Part shown: positions 1 through 12,640 of the stretch, piece by piece | Layout: each line of letters starts with the position of its first letter | Numbering within the stretch: the stretch's first letter is position 1 | Source: Muribaculaceae bacterium Isolate-104 (HZI) | Lineage (GTDB): Bacteria; Bacteroidota; Bacteroidia; Bacteroidales; Muribaculaceae | Length of the DNA: 64,000 nt | NCBI GenBank assembly: GCA_003762715.1 | Contig: RIBJ01000034.1 | Location: 1-64,000, forward strand | Direction: 5' to 3' | Notes under the pieces: model-generated | The model's input: the letters and a program-made list of their open reading frames with translations, nothing else | What the model was told of the DNA's origin: nothing | The model's database searches: none | Position numbers and translations under genes: made by a program

Positions 1-170
1 ATGCATTGGAAATGCTTAAAAAGCAGAACGATAAACTCAGCCTTAAACGAAGACGCAAAAAATGTATGTGGAGCACTGAATATCTGTACAAAGTCTTTAA
101 GGATAGTTAAATCTCATGCGTCAGCCCTGAAATCTTTTGCTGAAAAATGCAATAACTCCGGATATTTCAG

Positions 171-178
171 TACATTTG
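171..178 (+). promoter_or_regulatory. Candidate -7 promoter element for the M16 peptidase gene
   Basis: TACATTTG matches the Bacteroidetes -7 consensus TAnnTTTG and lies 41 bases before the chosen start codon. No clear TTG box is seen 19-21 bases upstream, so support is a single motif plus position. The rest of 1-170 shows no convincing gene; the open frame through it is an upstream extension without a signal peptide. Confidence 0.4.
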
Positions 179-219
179 CGAATTATATCCTTCTTTTACT
201 TACATACAGTATTTTTAGT

Positions 220-3039
220 ATGAAAAAATCATTCTTCACAACAGTGCTGCTTCTGGCAGCGCTATTCCTGCCAATGGCTGTGAGCGCGCAGATGTTGCCG
301 CAACTGCCTGTTGACAAGGATGTCCGCATAGGCAGGCTGCCCAACGGACTCACCTATTACATCCGCCACAACGAATACCCCAAGGGTCAGGCCGATTTCT
401 ACATAGCGCAGAAGGTCGGTTCGATTCTCGAAGAGGACAACCAGCGCGGTCTCGCCCATTTCCTTGAACACATGAGCTTCAACGGCACCACCAATTTCCC
501 CGGAAAGAATCTGATTAACTGGCTTGAAAGTGTCGGCGTGAAATTCGGTGCCAACCTCAACGCATATACAGCAGTCGACATGACTGTATACAATATCAAC
601 AATGTGCCGGTTGCCCGCGAAGGGGTGCAGGATTCATGCCTTCTTATTCTTCACGACTGGGCAAACGACCTTCTTCTTCTACCCGAAGAGATTGACGCCG
701 AGCGCGCGGTTATTCACGAAGAGTGGCGCCGTTCCAATGTGGGTCAGATGCGCATTCTGGAGAAGCTACTGCCTGTCATGTATCCCGGAGACCGCTACGG
801 CTACCGCTTGCCGATAGGCACAATGGAGGTTGTTGACAACTTTCCACACCAGGCATTGCGCGACTATTACGAGAGGTGGTATCGTCCTGACCAGCAAGGC
901 ATAATTGTGGTCGGCGACATAGACACAGACCGTATTGAGAATAAAATCAAAGAGATGTTTTCGGACATCGAGATGCCCGAAAATCCGGCAGAGCGTGTGT
1001 ACTTCCCTGTCAGCGACAACAAGGGCACCATCTACGCCATCGGTCATGACCCTGAACAGAAAAACTCCATTGTGAGCTTAATGTTCAAGGATGACGCCTT
1101 TCCCGACAGCCTCAAAAACACACAGGCATATTATATCACCGACTACATTCAGGATATGATAGCTCTGATGCTCAACACACGCCTGAATGACATAGCATCC
1201 AAGCCTGATGCGCCATTCGGCAGTGCAAGCGTGAGCTTCGGCGACTTTTTCCTCGCCAAGACCAAGGAGGCTATGTCGGTAGATGTTCTTGCCAAGGACG
1301 CCAACCTGCCTTCGGCGATAGCTGCCGCATACCGTGAGCTTCTCAGAGCCGTGCGCGGCGGATTTACCCAAAGCGAATACGAGCGCGCCAAGAGCGAGCT
1401 GCTGAGCCGCTGGGAAAAGACTTACAATAACCGCCGTCAGCGTGAAAACAACGCTTATGTGCAGGAATATGTACAGAATTTCCTCAACGCCGAGCCGATA
1501 CCGGGCATAGAGGTTGAATGGCCTATGATGCAGCAGCTTGCCGCCATGATTCCCCTTCAGACAATCAATCAGATATCAACCCAGCTGGCACGCGGCGACA
1601 ACCGTGTACTTCTTGCCCTTCTGCCGGAAAAGGAGGGTATGACCTACCCCACCGACAATGATTTTGCCGAAGCTCTCGCAGCCGTAGACGGCGAGACTCT
1701 CGAACTGTTTGTTGACGAAGTAAAAAGCGAACCGCTGATTGAGAAACAGCCCGTTTCAGGAAAGATTGTAAGCGAAAAGACCGACAGCCAGTGGGGCGCG
1801 ACAGTGTGGACACTTAGCAACGGAGCTACCGTGATTGTAAAGAAAACAGACTTCAAGGACGACGAGATTGTGTTTTCGGCAGCCGCCAACGGAGGATACT
1901 TCCCGAAATTCGGAGACTCTTATGCGAACTCTATAATTTTCATGCCTTACGCGCTCGGTCAGTACGGACTCGGCTCATACACCAACTCCGACCTGCAGAA
2001 GTACCTGAGCGGCAAGCAGTGCGGCATACGCCTGAACTGGAGCAGCAATTCGCGCATGGTATCGGGCAACTCGACACCGAAGGACATGCCCACATTCATG
2101 GAACTGATATACATGGCTTTCACCAATATCAACTTCTCGAAAGAAGAGTTTGAGGCTTTGCAGAAGACATATGCCGGAGCATTCCACAACCAGGAGAGCG
2201 ACCCGTCGTATATTTTCAACTGCAAGGTGCTTGAATCGCTATTCACAAGCCCTTGCATGCGCGCTGTCAGCGTATCTGCAATTGAAAATTCAAGCAGAGA
2301 GGAAATTATTGAAATCAGCCGCGCCATGACATCCAATGCCGCCGACTTCACCTTTGTTTTCGTAGGCGCGGTTGACACCGAAGCCCTCAAGCCTCTTGTA
2401 GAGCAGTACATAGCGTCTCTGCCTGCCGACGCGGCCACCGCCAGCCGCGCGCTTGCGGCTCCGCAGCCGGCATTCTCTATCAAAAAAGGCACCGGCACCG
2501 ACACCTACAGCACTCCGATGCAGACTCCTCAGACCCAGATGCTTGTAATAAGCACCGGAACCGAGGAATACACCATGCGCAACCAGCAGCTCAGCTCTGT
2601 AGCCGGTCAGATTCTGTCAAAGCGTCTGAACGATATTGTGCGCGAGGAGATGGGCGCTGTCTACTCAATCGGTGCAAGCGGCTCCATGGATCGCATAGAC
2701 TCTGAAATTTCTATTCAGACCGGTGCTCCGATGAAGCCTGAAATGAAAGAAGAGGTCATCAAAGCCATCCGCGGACAGTTTGAGGACATGAAAACCAATA
2801 TCTCCCAGGAAGAGCTCGCCAAGGTAATAGAATACATGGTCAAGAGCTACACTGAGGGCAAGGAAAAGAACGGTTCATGGCTCAGCGCTATCTCCGGCTG
2901 GAGCCTCAACGGAGTAGACACATTCAACGGCGCCGCCGAAAGTGTCAGCTCCATAACCACAGCCGATGTGTGCGATTTCATGAAGAAGCTCCTTGACCAG
3001 AATAACTACCGAGTTGTTCTGCTCGACCCTGAAAACTGA
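220..3039 (+). CDS. Secreted M16 family zinc metallopeptidase (PqqL/insulinase-like)
   Basis: 939-residue protein. The ATG at 220 is preferred over the open frame running from base 1 because it starts a clean signal peptide (MKKSFFTTVL... ending near VSAQ, residues 1-24). The inverted zinc motif H80-x-x-E83-H84 (HFLEH) is present, with the expected third ligand about 77 residues on (E161 in DAERAVI), so the N-terminal half is catalytically intact. The length fits the two-repeat M16 architecture: active N-terminal half, inactive C-terminal half forming a clam-shell. The family degrades peptides in the periplasm or at the outer membrane; the substrate cannot be told from sequence. It stands alone: a promoter-like site precedes it and a strong terminator follows. 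The last codon and stop overlap a 24-base sequence found again inside a mobile element at 27852. Confidence 0.93.
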   Translation: MKKSFFTTVLLLAALFLPMAVSAQMLPQLPVDKDVRIGRLPNGLTYYIRHNEYPKGQADFYIAQKVGSILEEDNQRGLAHFLEHMSFNGTTNFPGKNLINWLESVGVKFGANLNAYTAVDMTVYNINNVPVAREGVQDSCLLILHDWANDLLLLPEEIDAERAVIHEEWRRSNVGQMRILEKLLPVMYPGDRYGYRLPIGTMEVVDNFPHQALRDYYERWYRPDQQGIIVVGDIDTDRIENKIKEMFSDIEMPENPAERVYFPVSDNKGTIYAIGHDPEQKNSIVSLMFKDDAFPDSLKNTQAYYITDYIQDMIALMLNTRLNDIASKPDAPFGSASVSFGDFFLAKTKEAMSVDVLAKDANLPSAIAAAYRELLRAVRGGFTQSEYERAKSELLSRWEKTYNNRRQRENNAYVQEYVQNFLNAEPIPGIEVEWPMMQQLAAMIPLQTINQISTQLARGDNRVLLALLPEKEGMTYPTDNDFAEALAAVDGETLELFVDEVKSEPLIEKQPVSGKIVSEKTDSQWGATVWTLSNGATVIVKKTDFKDDEIVFSAAANGGYFPKFGDSYANSIIFMPYALGQYGLGSYTNSDLQKYLSGKQCGIRLNWSSNSRMVSGNSTPKDMPTFMELIYMAFTNINFSKEEFEALQKTYAGAFHNQESDPSYIFNCKVLESLFTSPCMRAVSVSAIENSSREEIIEISRAMTSNAADFTFVFVGAVDTEALKPLVEQYIASLPADAATASRALAAPQPAFSIKKGTGTDTYSTPMQTPQTQMLVISTGTEEYTMRNQQLSSVAGQILSKRLNDIVREEMGAVYSIGASGSMDRIDSEISIQTGAPMKPEMKEEVIKAIRGQFEDMKTNISQEELAKVIEYMVKSYTEGKEKNGSWLSAISGWSLNGVDTFNGAAESVSSITTADVCDFMKKLLDQNNYRVVLLDPEN

Positions 3040-3060
3040 ATTTAACACGAAGATATAATT
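3037..3060 (+). repeat. 24-base sequence shared with the arm of the miniature element at 27843
   Basis: The stop codon of the M16 gene and the next 21 bases are identical to 27852-27875, just inside the left terminal repeat of the third miniature element. No matching outer end (GAGTGTGTTT) precedes it here, so this is either a remnant of such an element or a shared sequence of unknown role. Confidence 0.6.
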
Positions 3061-3069
3061 AACCTGCCG

Positions 3070-3107
3070 GAGAGGCATCGCTTTATTGCGGTGCCTCTCT
3101 GTTTTTT
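3070..3107 (+). terminator. Rho-independent terminator after the M16 peptidase gene
   Basis: Twelve-base stem 3070-3081 with 3088-3099 (GAGAGGCATCGC / GCGGTGCCTCTC, one G-T pair), 6-base loop, followed by a run of six T. Confidence 0.85.
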
Positions 3108-3150
3108 GAAGAATTATGAGAATTATGTACAAATAAATGATTTTATGAGT

Positions 3151-3158
3151 TAACTTTG
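3151..3158 (+). promoter_or_regulatory. -7 promoter element for the GH2 gene
   Basis: TAACTTTG matches TAnnTTTG and lies 37 bases before the start codon at 3196. The upstream box is weak. Confidence 0.5.
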
Positions 3159-3186
3159 TAATCAGAACAATAATAACCATCAATAA

Positions 3187-6747
<3,561 letters not shown>

Positions 6748-6770
6748 CAATCTTGCGATTATACACTCAG

Positions 6771-6800
6771 GGAGCCGGCTGAACAGCCGGCTCCTTTTTA
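6771..6800 (+). terminator. Rho-independent terminator after the GH2 gene
   Basis: Stem GGAGCCGGCT / AGCCGGCTCC (6771-6780 with 6785-6794) closing a GAAC loop, followed by TTTTTA. Confidence 0.88.
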
Positions 6801-6818
6801 TTGTCCGCACCCCGGCAA

Positions 6819-6851
6819 TTTGGCATCGCTCCGTACAAATTGCTATATTTG
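6819..6851 (+). promoter_or_regulatory. Promoter of the split LysO genes, close to the start codon
   Basis: TTTG (6819-6822), 21-base spacer, TATATTTG (6844-6851): a full match to the Bacteroidetes consensus. The start codon follows only 4 bases later, so the expected transcription start falls on or next to the ATG and the mRNA would be leaderless. Confidence 0.7.
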
Positions 6852-6855
6852 CACC

Positions 6856-7125
6856 ATGATTGAAATTATTGCCATTCTGCTTGTCGGCATAGCCTTCGGG
6901 CGGCTGTTCAGGCGCACCTCCGCCGCAACCGGCATTGCAAACCGAATGAACATAACGGTTTGGATTCTGATTTTTGCCCTCGGTCTCAGCATCGGTTGCG
7001 ATACCGCACTCGTGAAACAGATACCTCACATCGGCGCCGAAGCCGGCGTACTTGCCGCACTCGCTACCGCCGGCAGCATTATTACAGTCATGGCAGTAGT
7101 AAAAGTAACACACCGCAAATCATGA
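6856..7125 (+). CDS. LysO-type exporter, N-terminal half (small membrane protein)
   Basis: 89-residue membrane protein with three hydrophobic stretches (IIAILLVGIAFG, ITVWILIFALGLSIG, VLAALATAGSIITVMAVV). It corresponds to the N-terminal part of LysO/YbjE (DUF340), the lysine/thialysine exporter that is a single chain of about 300 residues in E. coli. Here the family is split: this gene overlaps the next by four bases (ATGA at 7122), so the two products are translated together and presumably form one transporter. The ATG at 6856 is chosen because it directly follows the promoter and begins the first membrane helix; the open frame starts further upstream inside the promoter. Export of lysine is known for the E. 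coli protein and inferred here. Confidence 0.82.
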   Translation: MIEIIAILLVGIAFGRLFRRTSAATGIANRMNITVWILIFALGLSIGCDTALVKQIPHIGAEAGVLAALATAGSIITVMAVVKVTHRKS

Positions 7126-7748
7126 AAGGCAGCATTGTAACAGTGATTTGTTTTATCGGCGGCTGCATTGCCGGACAGACAATGACCATTGACAGCGAAA
7201 TTGTCCACACAGCGTCATTATGGCTTCTGTATCTGCTTATGCTGCAGGCAGGTCTTAGCATCGGCACAAATCCTCAGCTCGGAGCTATGATTCGCAACTT
7301 TTCTGCAAAGATGCTTCTGCTGCCGGCAGCGACAATAGTCGGTTCAATAGCTTTTTCTGCCATAGGCGGAGCGCTGCTGAGCCGCTGGGACGCAATGCAG
7401 TGCATGGCTGTAGGCAGTGCCTGCGGCTACTACTCACTGTCGTCCATTCTCATTCGCCAGCTTACAGAGCCGAGCCTCGGGGTTGCACTCGCAGCGGAGC
7501 TTGCCACCGTGGCTCTTCTTGCAAATATTTTCAGAGAGCTGTTTGCGCTGGTCGCCGCCCCTATTATTACACGGTTCTTAGGACCCGAAGCAGAGATTGC
7601 CGCAGCGGGTGTAACCTCGGTGGATGTATGCTTTCCTGCAATAAAGCACTGGTGCGGCGACAGTTATATAGCAGCCGCGATTATCAACGGAATCATAATC
7701 GACATCTGCACACCGTTTTTCATCACATTCTTCTGCTCGTGGCAATAG
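7122..7748 (+). CDS. LysO-type exporter, C-terminal half
   Basis: 208-residue polytopic membrane protein matching the C-terminal part of LysO/DUF340 (LLMLQAGLSIG, GSACGYYSLSSILI, AELATVALLANIFRELFALV, AAIINGIIIDICTPFF). Start at 7122 overlaps the stop of the upstream half (ATGA), a classic translational coupling. The open frame extends upstream to 6960 but that part is the other gene read in the wrong frame. Conserved small-residue and acidic positions of the family (YYSLSS, RELF) are kept, so the protein looks functional. It faces the HAD gene end to end (stop codons 19 bases apart) without an obvious terminator. Confidence 0.86.
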   Translation: MKGSIVTVICFIGGCIAGQTMTIDSEIVHTASLWLLYLLMLQAGLSIGTNPQLGAMIRNFSAKMLLLPAATIVGSIAFSAIGGALLSRWDAMQCMAVGSACGYYSLSSILIRQLTEPSLGVALAAELATVALLANIFRELFALVAAPIITRFLGPEAEIAAAGVTSVDVCFPAIKHWCGDSYIAAAIINGIIIDICTPFFITFFCSWQ

Positions 7749-7767
7749 GGAAACCGCCCCAGAAACG

Positions 7768-8385
7768 TCAGAACTCAATATCCAACTGAGCCCATGATTC
7801 AATAACCTTATCGGCAAGCGGAGCCAAAGTTTCGGCAGGATATGTGGTAGCCAACGCTACAACTCCGGCCCCCGAAGCACGCCCCGCCTTGAGACCGTTT
7901 ATGGAATCCTCAAACACAACGCAGTCCTCCGGCTTAACACCCAACGCCTCCGCAGCAATAAGATAGCCCTGCGGATCAGGTTTTGAACGGGTCACTTTCG
8001 AGGCATCTATAACAACGTCAAACAGCTCAAGGAGTTCCGGCAACTGAGATTTAAGGCACCTCATCTTCCGCGCATCGCTGCTCGTCACCAAAGCACGCGG
8101 AATACCGTTTGCCCGCAGTTTTTCCAGAAACGCCACTGCTCCGTCTATAAGCGGAAAACGCATATTGTCCTGAAACTCGTAGAGCCTACGGGTAATATCC
8201 TGTTTTATATCCTCTGTAGGGTAATGACTAAGAATCTCCGGCAGAGTGGTGCCTTTTATGGCTACCGCATAGTCCGGTATTCCGGTGGGATACATCTGTT
8301 CGATGTCGTTCCAGAACACAGTATACAGCTTTTCGCTGTCAATAATCACACCGTCAAGATCAAAAAGGGCTGCTTTAAGTCGCAT
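7768..8385 (-). CDS. HAD-superfamily phosphatase / beta-phosphoglucomutase-like
   Basis: 205-residue haloacid dehalogenase subclass IA protein. All four HAD motifs are present: motif I DLDGVIID near the N terminus, motif II serine in VTSSDARK, motif III lysine in KPDPQGY, motif IV in VVFEDSINGL. A helical cap domain lies between motifs I and II (about residues 15-85). Such proteins act as small-molecule phosphatases or sugar phosphomutases in the cytoplasm; family-level features (DLDGV, TSS, KPDP) fit the beta-phosphoglucomutase/YqaB group, but the substrate cannot be decided. It is transcribed alone from its own TAATTTTG promoter. Confidence 0.9.
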   Translation of the reverse strand: MRLKAALFDLDGVIIDSEKLYTVFWNDIEQMYPTGIPDYAVAIKGTTLPEILSHYPTEDIKQDITRRLYEFQDNMRFPLIDGAVAFLEKLRANGIPRALVTSSDARKMRCLKSQLPELLELFDVVIDASKVTRSKPDPQGYLIAAEALGVKPEDCVVFEDSINGLKAGRASGAGVVALATTYPAETLAPLADKVIESWAQLDIEF

Positions 8386-8410
8386 TTTTATAACATAATG
8401 GTTTCCGTTG

Positions 8411-8418
8411 CAAAATTA
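8411..8418 (-). promoter_or_regulatory. -7 promoter element for the HAD phosphatase gene
   Basis: Read on the minus strand this is TAATTTTG, 26 bases before the start codon. Confidence 0.5.
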
Positions 8419-8497
8419 TAAAAAATGGCAGAACTGGATAAACATATGTCTTCAGAAGCGGAGCGGTTGCATCGCACGCCATGTTGTTCACAAAAAA

Positions 8498-8528
8498 TTG
8501 CACACACTGAACTATTTGAGTAATTTTG
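8498..8528 (+). promoter_or_regulatory. Promoter of the MATE-mgsA-oxidoreductase-DUF4924 operon
   Basis: TTG (8498-8500), 20-base spacer, TAATTTTG (8521-8528). The predicted transcript has a leader of about 105 bases before the MATE start codon; no known riboswitch is recognised in it. Confidence 0.65.
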
Positions 8529-8641
8529 CAATTCTAAAGTTAGTGCCGGGGTGGTTTTGACTACCGCAACCGTTCATCACACTCCGCTATATCTCTCTGC
8601 TGGCAAGCAGATTAAAAACAATAAGAAATCAGACCGACGGC

Positions 8642-10030
8642 ATGCAAGACTCAAGTTCGACATCACCGATGACCCTCGGCTCCAAGCCCATAGGCAAGCT
8701 GCTTGTACAATATTCAGTACCGGCAATCATCGCGAGCGTCGCAACCTCCTTATATAATATTGTAGACAGCATATTCATTGGAAGAGGTGTCGGAGCCATG
8801 GCAATAGCAGGACTCGCAATTTCATTTCCGCTGATGAACCTCGTTATCGCATTCTGTACACTGATTGCGGTCGGTGGAGCCACAATATCATCCATCTTTC
8901 TGGGGCAGAAAAACATTGCGCGAGCTACCGATGTTGTCAACAACGTGCTGTTGCTGTGCCTGATACATTCTGTTGTGTTTGGCGGACTGACCCTGATTTT
9001 CTTAGACGAGATACTTTATTTTTTCGGAGCCACCGACGAGACAATAAGCTATGCTAGAGAATTCATGACTGTTATTCTTTACGGCACTCCCATAAGCTAT
9101 GTGTTCATAGGGCTCAACAACCTGATGCGAGCCACCGGCTACCCTAAAAAAGCCATGATAAGCGCCCTTATCTCCGTAGGCGCCAATGTCATCTTCGCTC
9201 CGGTATTCATTTTCCACTTCGGATGGGGCATAAAAGGCGCCGCGCTTGCCACAATATGCGCCCAGAGCATTGCTTGCGTATGGGTTGTGGCGCATTTTGT
9301 GTCAAAAAACAGTTTCGTGCATTTCAAACTCGACTGCAAATGGTTTACCCCCGCTATAATGAAACGCATCTACGCGATAGGACTATCGCCGTTTCTTATG
9401 AATATATGCGCCTGCGTCGTTGTGGTGTTCATAAACAAAGCTCTGCTTGACTACGGCGGAGCTGACGGCAATCTGTCTGTAGGAGCCTATGGCATTCTGA
9501 ACCGTACGACAATGTTCTTTGTAATGATTGTTTTCGGAGTAACCCAGGGTATGCAGCCGATATTAGGGTTCAACTACGGTGCCGGACAGTGGGACAGAGT
9601 CATGCGCACTCTGCGCATAGGAATATACCTCGGTGTCGGAATCACCACAGTCGGCTGGTTCGTGACAGAGCTTATGCCGAATACTGTCAGCCGCCTGTTT
9701 ACCATAGACCAGACATTGATAGACATTGCCCGGCGCGGATTCCGGATATACTTCATTTTTTATCCGGTTGTCGGCTGTCAGATTGTAATTCAGAATTTTT
9801 TTCAGAGCGTCGGCAAGCCGAAGCTCTCCATATTCCTTTCCCTGACCCGACAGTTGCTTTTCCTCATACCGTTCCTTATTATATTGCCTAAACACTTTGG
9901 AGTTGACGGCGTGTGGGCAAGCATGTGCGCGAGCGACATGATTGCGTTTCTTTTTGCCATTGCAACGCTGTGGTATCAGACAAACAAACATCGCAAACTG
10001 TCTAACAAAACACTGACAAACTATGAATAA
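8642..10030 (+). CDS. MATE family efflux transporter
   Basis: 462-residue integral membrane protein with about twelve transmembrane segments in two pseudo-repeats. MATE hallmarks include the N-terminal helix region (LLVQYSVPAIIASVATSLYN, then SIFIGRGVGAMAIAGLAISF) and the mirrored second half (GVTQGMQPILGFNYGAG). MATE proteins use sodium or proton gradients to expel cationic drugs or metabolites across the inner membrane; the substrate here is unknown. It is the first gene of a tight operon: the next start codon overlaps its 3' end by eight bases. The ATG at 8642 follows a leader of about 105 bases. Confidence 0.93.
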   Translation: MQDSSSTSPMTLGSKPIGKLLVQYSVPAIIASVATSLYNIVDSIFIGRGVGAMAIAGLAISFPLMNLVIAFCTLIAVGGATISSIFLGQKNIARATDVVNNVLLLCLIHSVVFGGLTLIFLDEILYFFGATDETISYAREFMTVILYGTPISYVFIGLNNLMRATGYPKKAMISALISVGANVIFAPVFIFHFGWGIKGAALATICAQSIACVWVVAHFVSKNSFVHFKLDCKWFTPAIMKRIYAIGLSPFLMNICACVVVVFINKALLDYGGADGNLSVGAYGILNRTTMFFVMIVFGVTQGMQPILGFNYGAGQWDRVMRTLRIGIYLGVGITTVGWFVTELMPNTVSRLFTIDQTLIDIARRGFRIYFIFYPVVGCQIVIQNFFQSVGKPKLSIFLSLTRQLLFLIPFLIILPKHFGVDGVWASMCASDMIAFLFAIATLWYQTNKHRKLSNKTLTNYE

Positions 10031-10469
10031 ACAACTTACTATCGCACTGGTGGCTCACGACCACCGCAAGGCCGACATGGTGGACTGGGCAAAGTTCAAT
10101 GCCGAATTTCTGTCGCACCACCATCTGGTGTGCACCGGCACCACCGGCGGACTTATAAAAAAAGCATTTGAGGAAGCCGGTATAAACGCCGACATACAGT
10201 GCATGAACAGCGGACCGATGGGCGGCGATGCCGAGATTGCCGCAATGGTGGTGCGCAATGAAATTGACCTTGCAGTATTTCTGATCGACGACCTGAACGC
10301 ACAGCCTCACGAAGCAGACATACAGATGTTGCTCAGGCAATGCAGACTGCACAATGTGCCTATTGCATGTAACCGCATAAGTGCCGACCTAATGATTTCA
10401 AGCTCTCTGTGGGACGATGAATCATATTGCCCCGCGCCACAGACATATCAGAATTTTGAAAGAAAATAA
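10023..10469 (+). CDS. mgsA: Methylglyoxal synthase
   Basis: 148-residue cytoplasmic enzyme that converts dihydroxyacetone phosphate to methylglyoxal and phosphate, a bypass used when sugar phosphates accumulate. Recognised by the N-terminal IALVAHDHRK, the phosphate-binding CTGTTGGLI, the active-site loop GPMGGDAEIA and the C-terminal DLNAQPHEADIQ and PIACNRISADLMI segments; length is typical. It overlaps the end of the MATE gene by eight bases and the oxidoreductase begins eight bases after it, so it is co-expressed. Being next to an efflux pump may be coincidental, although methylglyoxal is toxic. Confidence 0.93.
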   Translation: MNKQLTIALVAHDHRKADMVDWAKFNAEFLSHHHLVCTGTTGGLIKKAFEEAGINADIQCMNSGPMGGDAEIAAMVVRNEIDLAVFLIDDLNAQPHEADIQMLLRQCRLHNVPIACNRISADLMISSSLWDDESYCPAPQTYQNFERK

Positions 10470-10477
10470 CCATACTG

Positions 10478-12067
10478 ATGATTCAATCTCTTCAGCTACG
10501 CACCGACCCAGCCACAGCGGCATCCGAATTACGGCTCATCGGACTGGCAAGCACAAAATTAAATGTTGATGCCAACCGTATTGCAGGCATTGTAATCACA
10601 CGCCGCTCCATAGACGCCCGGCAACGCAATGTGGCTGTCGAGCTGACGCTCAACGTGTTTCTTGACGAAAAGCCTGAATCATTGTCACTGTGCAAGCCAG
10701 AAAAATTTGAAAGGCTTCCCGACAATGCCCCGCAGGCAATTGTTGTTGGTACCGGGCCTGCCGGACTGTTTGCCGCGCTGAGGCTTATACAGCTCGGCAT
10801 AAAACCGGTGGTGATAGAGCGGGGAAAAGATGTTGACAGCAGGAGAAAAGACATGGCGCAGATTGCAAGGGAAGGCATAGTCGACCCCGACTCAAACTAC
10901 TGTTTCGGCGAGGGTGGCGCCGGTGCCTACTCTGACGGCAAGCTGTACACCCGCAGCAAAAAACGAGGCAACATAGACACTGTGCTGAACATATTTTGCC
11001 AGCACGGAGCCGACGAGTCTATACTGGTTGACGCTCATCCGCACATCGGCACAGACCGACTGCCGGAAGTAATCAAAGCCATGCGCAAGACAATTGAACG
11101 CTGCGGCGGCGAAGTGAGATTCTCAACCAGAATGACTGCCATACTGTCCAATGGAAACCATGTCACCGGAATAGACACAACCGGTGGCACTGTAGCCGGG
11201 CCCGTGATACTTGCTACCGGACACAGCGCCAGAGACGTATACGAACACATAGTAGACGCCGGAATAGAAGCAGAGCCCAAAGGCATAGCTGTTGGCGTGC
11301 GCCTCGAACATCCCCAACGGCTTATTGACTCGATACGCTACCACAACCCCGCCGGCAGAGGCAAGTACCTGCCCCCTGCGGAATACACCATGCTCACTCG
11401 GGTAGACAACCGTGCGGTGTACTCCTTTTGCATGTGTCCCGGAGGATTTATAATTCCCGCAGCAAGCGAACCGGGGCAAATGGTTGTAAACGGCATGTCA
11501 CCCTCCAGCCGTGGCACGAAGTGGGCAAACTCCGGCATGGTTGTGGAGGTGTTGCCGGAGGATGTGGAGAACACGCCCGACAACCCTGTCTTGAAGGTCA
11601 TGCGCTTTCAGGAAAAGATTGAGACCCGCTTTTTCTCTGAGGGAGACGGCTCACAGAACGCACCGGCGCAAAGAATGACCGATTTTGTCAAGGGCGGCCC
11701 TTCCACATCACTCGCCGACTCCTCCTACGCCCCGGGCATACACCCCGGAAGAGTGGATGAACTTCTGCCGCCTCATATTTCATCGCGCCTGCGCAAAGGT
11801 TTCGAGGAATTCGGACGTAAATACCGCGGCTTCCTGTCTCCCGACGCCACTGTAATAGGTCCCGAGACCCGCACCTCCGCCCCCGTCAGAATTGTACGCA
11901 ATCCGGAAACCCTTGAGTCTGTCACTCACTGCCACCTGTATCCCTGCGGAGAAGGAGCCGGATACGCCGGAGGCATAGTATCTGCTGCTGTCGACGGCAT
12001 ACGTTGCGCCGAAGCTCTCGCAGCAAAAATCGCTATAAGCCCGGATTCAGAACATAACAAACAGTAA
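10478..12067 (+). CDS. FAD/NAD(P)-dependent oxidoreductase (COG2509-type)
   Basis: 529-residue predicted flavoprotein. A short N-terminal domain of about 85 residues precedes the dinucleotide-binding motif AIVVGTGPAGLFAALRL (GxGxxG) and the FAD-binding segment; the YCFGEGGAGAYSDGKLYTR stretch and the C-terminal EGAGYAGGIVSAAVDG are typical of this uncharacterised family, whose members are annotated only as FAD-dependent proteins. The reaction and substrate are unknown. Third gene of the operon, three bases from the following DUF4924 gene. Confidence 0.88.
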   Translation: MIQSLQLRTDPATAASELRLIGLASTKLNVDANRIAGIVITRRSIDARQRNVAVELTLNVFLDEKPESLSLCKPEKFERLPDNAPQAIVVGTGPAGLFAALRLIQLGIKPVVIERGKDVDSRRKDMAQIAREGIVDPDSNYCFGEGGAGAYSDGKLYTRSKKRGNIDTVLNIFCQHGADESILVDAHPHIGTDRLPEVIKAMRKTIERCGGEVRFSTRMTAILSNGNHVTGIDTTGGTVAGPVILATGHSARDVYEHIVDAGIEAEPKGIAVGVRLEHPQRLIDSIRYHNPAGRGKYLPPAEYTMLTRVDNRAVYSFCMCPGGFIIPAASEPGQMVVNGMSPSSRGTKWANSGMVVEVLPEDVENTPDNPVLKVMRFQEKIETRFFSEGDGSQNAPAQRMTDFVKGGPSTSLADSSYAPGIHPGRVDELLPPHISSRLRKGFEEFGRKYRGFLSPDATVIGPETRTSAPVRIVRNPETLESVTHCHLYPCGEGAGYAGGIVSAAVDGIRCAEALAAKIAISPDSEHNKQ

Positions 12068-12070
12068 CCC

Positions 12071-12640
12071 ATGATTACCGCTTCACAGAAAAGAAAAGAA
12101 AACATAGCCGAATATCTGCTGTACATGTGGCAGATAGAAGATATAATACGTGCTAACGGGCTTGACCTTGCAAAAATAGAAAGTACCGTAATCGACAAAT
12201 ATCCCGGGCTGTCACCGCAACAGCGCAAGGAAATGACCGAATGGTACGAATCTCTTATAGACATGATGAGGAGGGAAGGCGTTGAGAAAACCGGACACCT
12301 CCAACTCAACAAAAATGTCATAATACAGCTTGTGGAGCTGCACCAGACGCTGCTCAAAGACCCGAGATTTCCTGACTACACCGCAGAATTCTACAAAGCG
12401 CTCCCTTATATAGTGGAACTGCGAAGCAAAGCCGGTGAAAACAAATCCGGAGAGATTGAGACATGCTTCAACGCACTCTACGGAATGCTTATGATGAGAC
12501 TCAGCGGCAAAGAAATCACTCCTGCCACCCGCGATGCAATTGCAGCCATTTCAAGATTCATAGCAACTCTTGCCAAAAATTTCCACCTTGACGAAGCTGA
12601 CAAACTGTTTCCTCAGGAGAGTCAGAATGCACAAATTTAG
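12071..12640 (+). CDS. DUF4924 family protein
   Basis: 189-residue soluble, mainly helical protein of unknown function. The N-terminal stretch KENIAEYLLYMWQIEDIIRA and the LNALYGMLM-like C-terminal segment (CFNALYGMLMMRLSG) are characteristic of DUF4924, a family found in Bacteroidales. No catalytic motif, signal peptide or membrane segment is visible. Last gene of the operon beginning with the MATE transporter, three bases after the oxidoreductase stop. No function is proposed. Confidence 0.85.
   Translation: MITASQKRKENIAEYLLYMWQIEDIIRANGLDLAKIESTVIDKYPGLSPQQRKEMTEWYESLIDMMRREGVEKTGHLQLNKNVIIQLVELHQTLLKDPRFPDYTAEFYKALPYIVELRSKAGENKSGEIETCFNALYGMLMMRLSGKEITPATRDAIAAISRFIATLAKNFHLDEADKLFPQESQNAQI

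Noticed and set aside
1-219. Open frame extending the M16 peptidase upstream to base 1
   Set aside because: The sequence is not signal-peptide-like and a TAnnTTTG element lies within it; the ATG at 220 starts a clear signal peptide.
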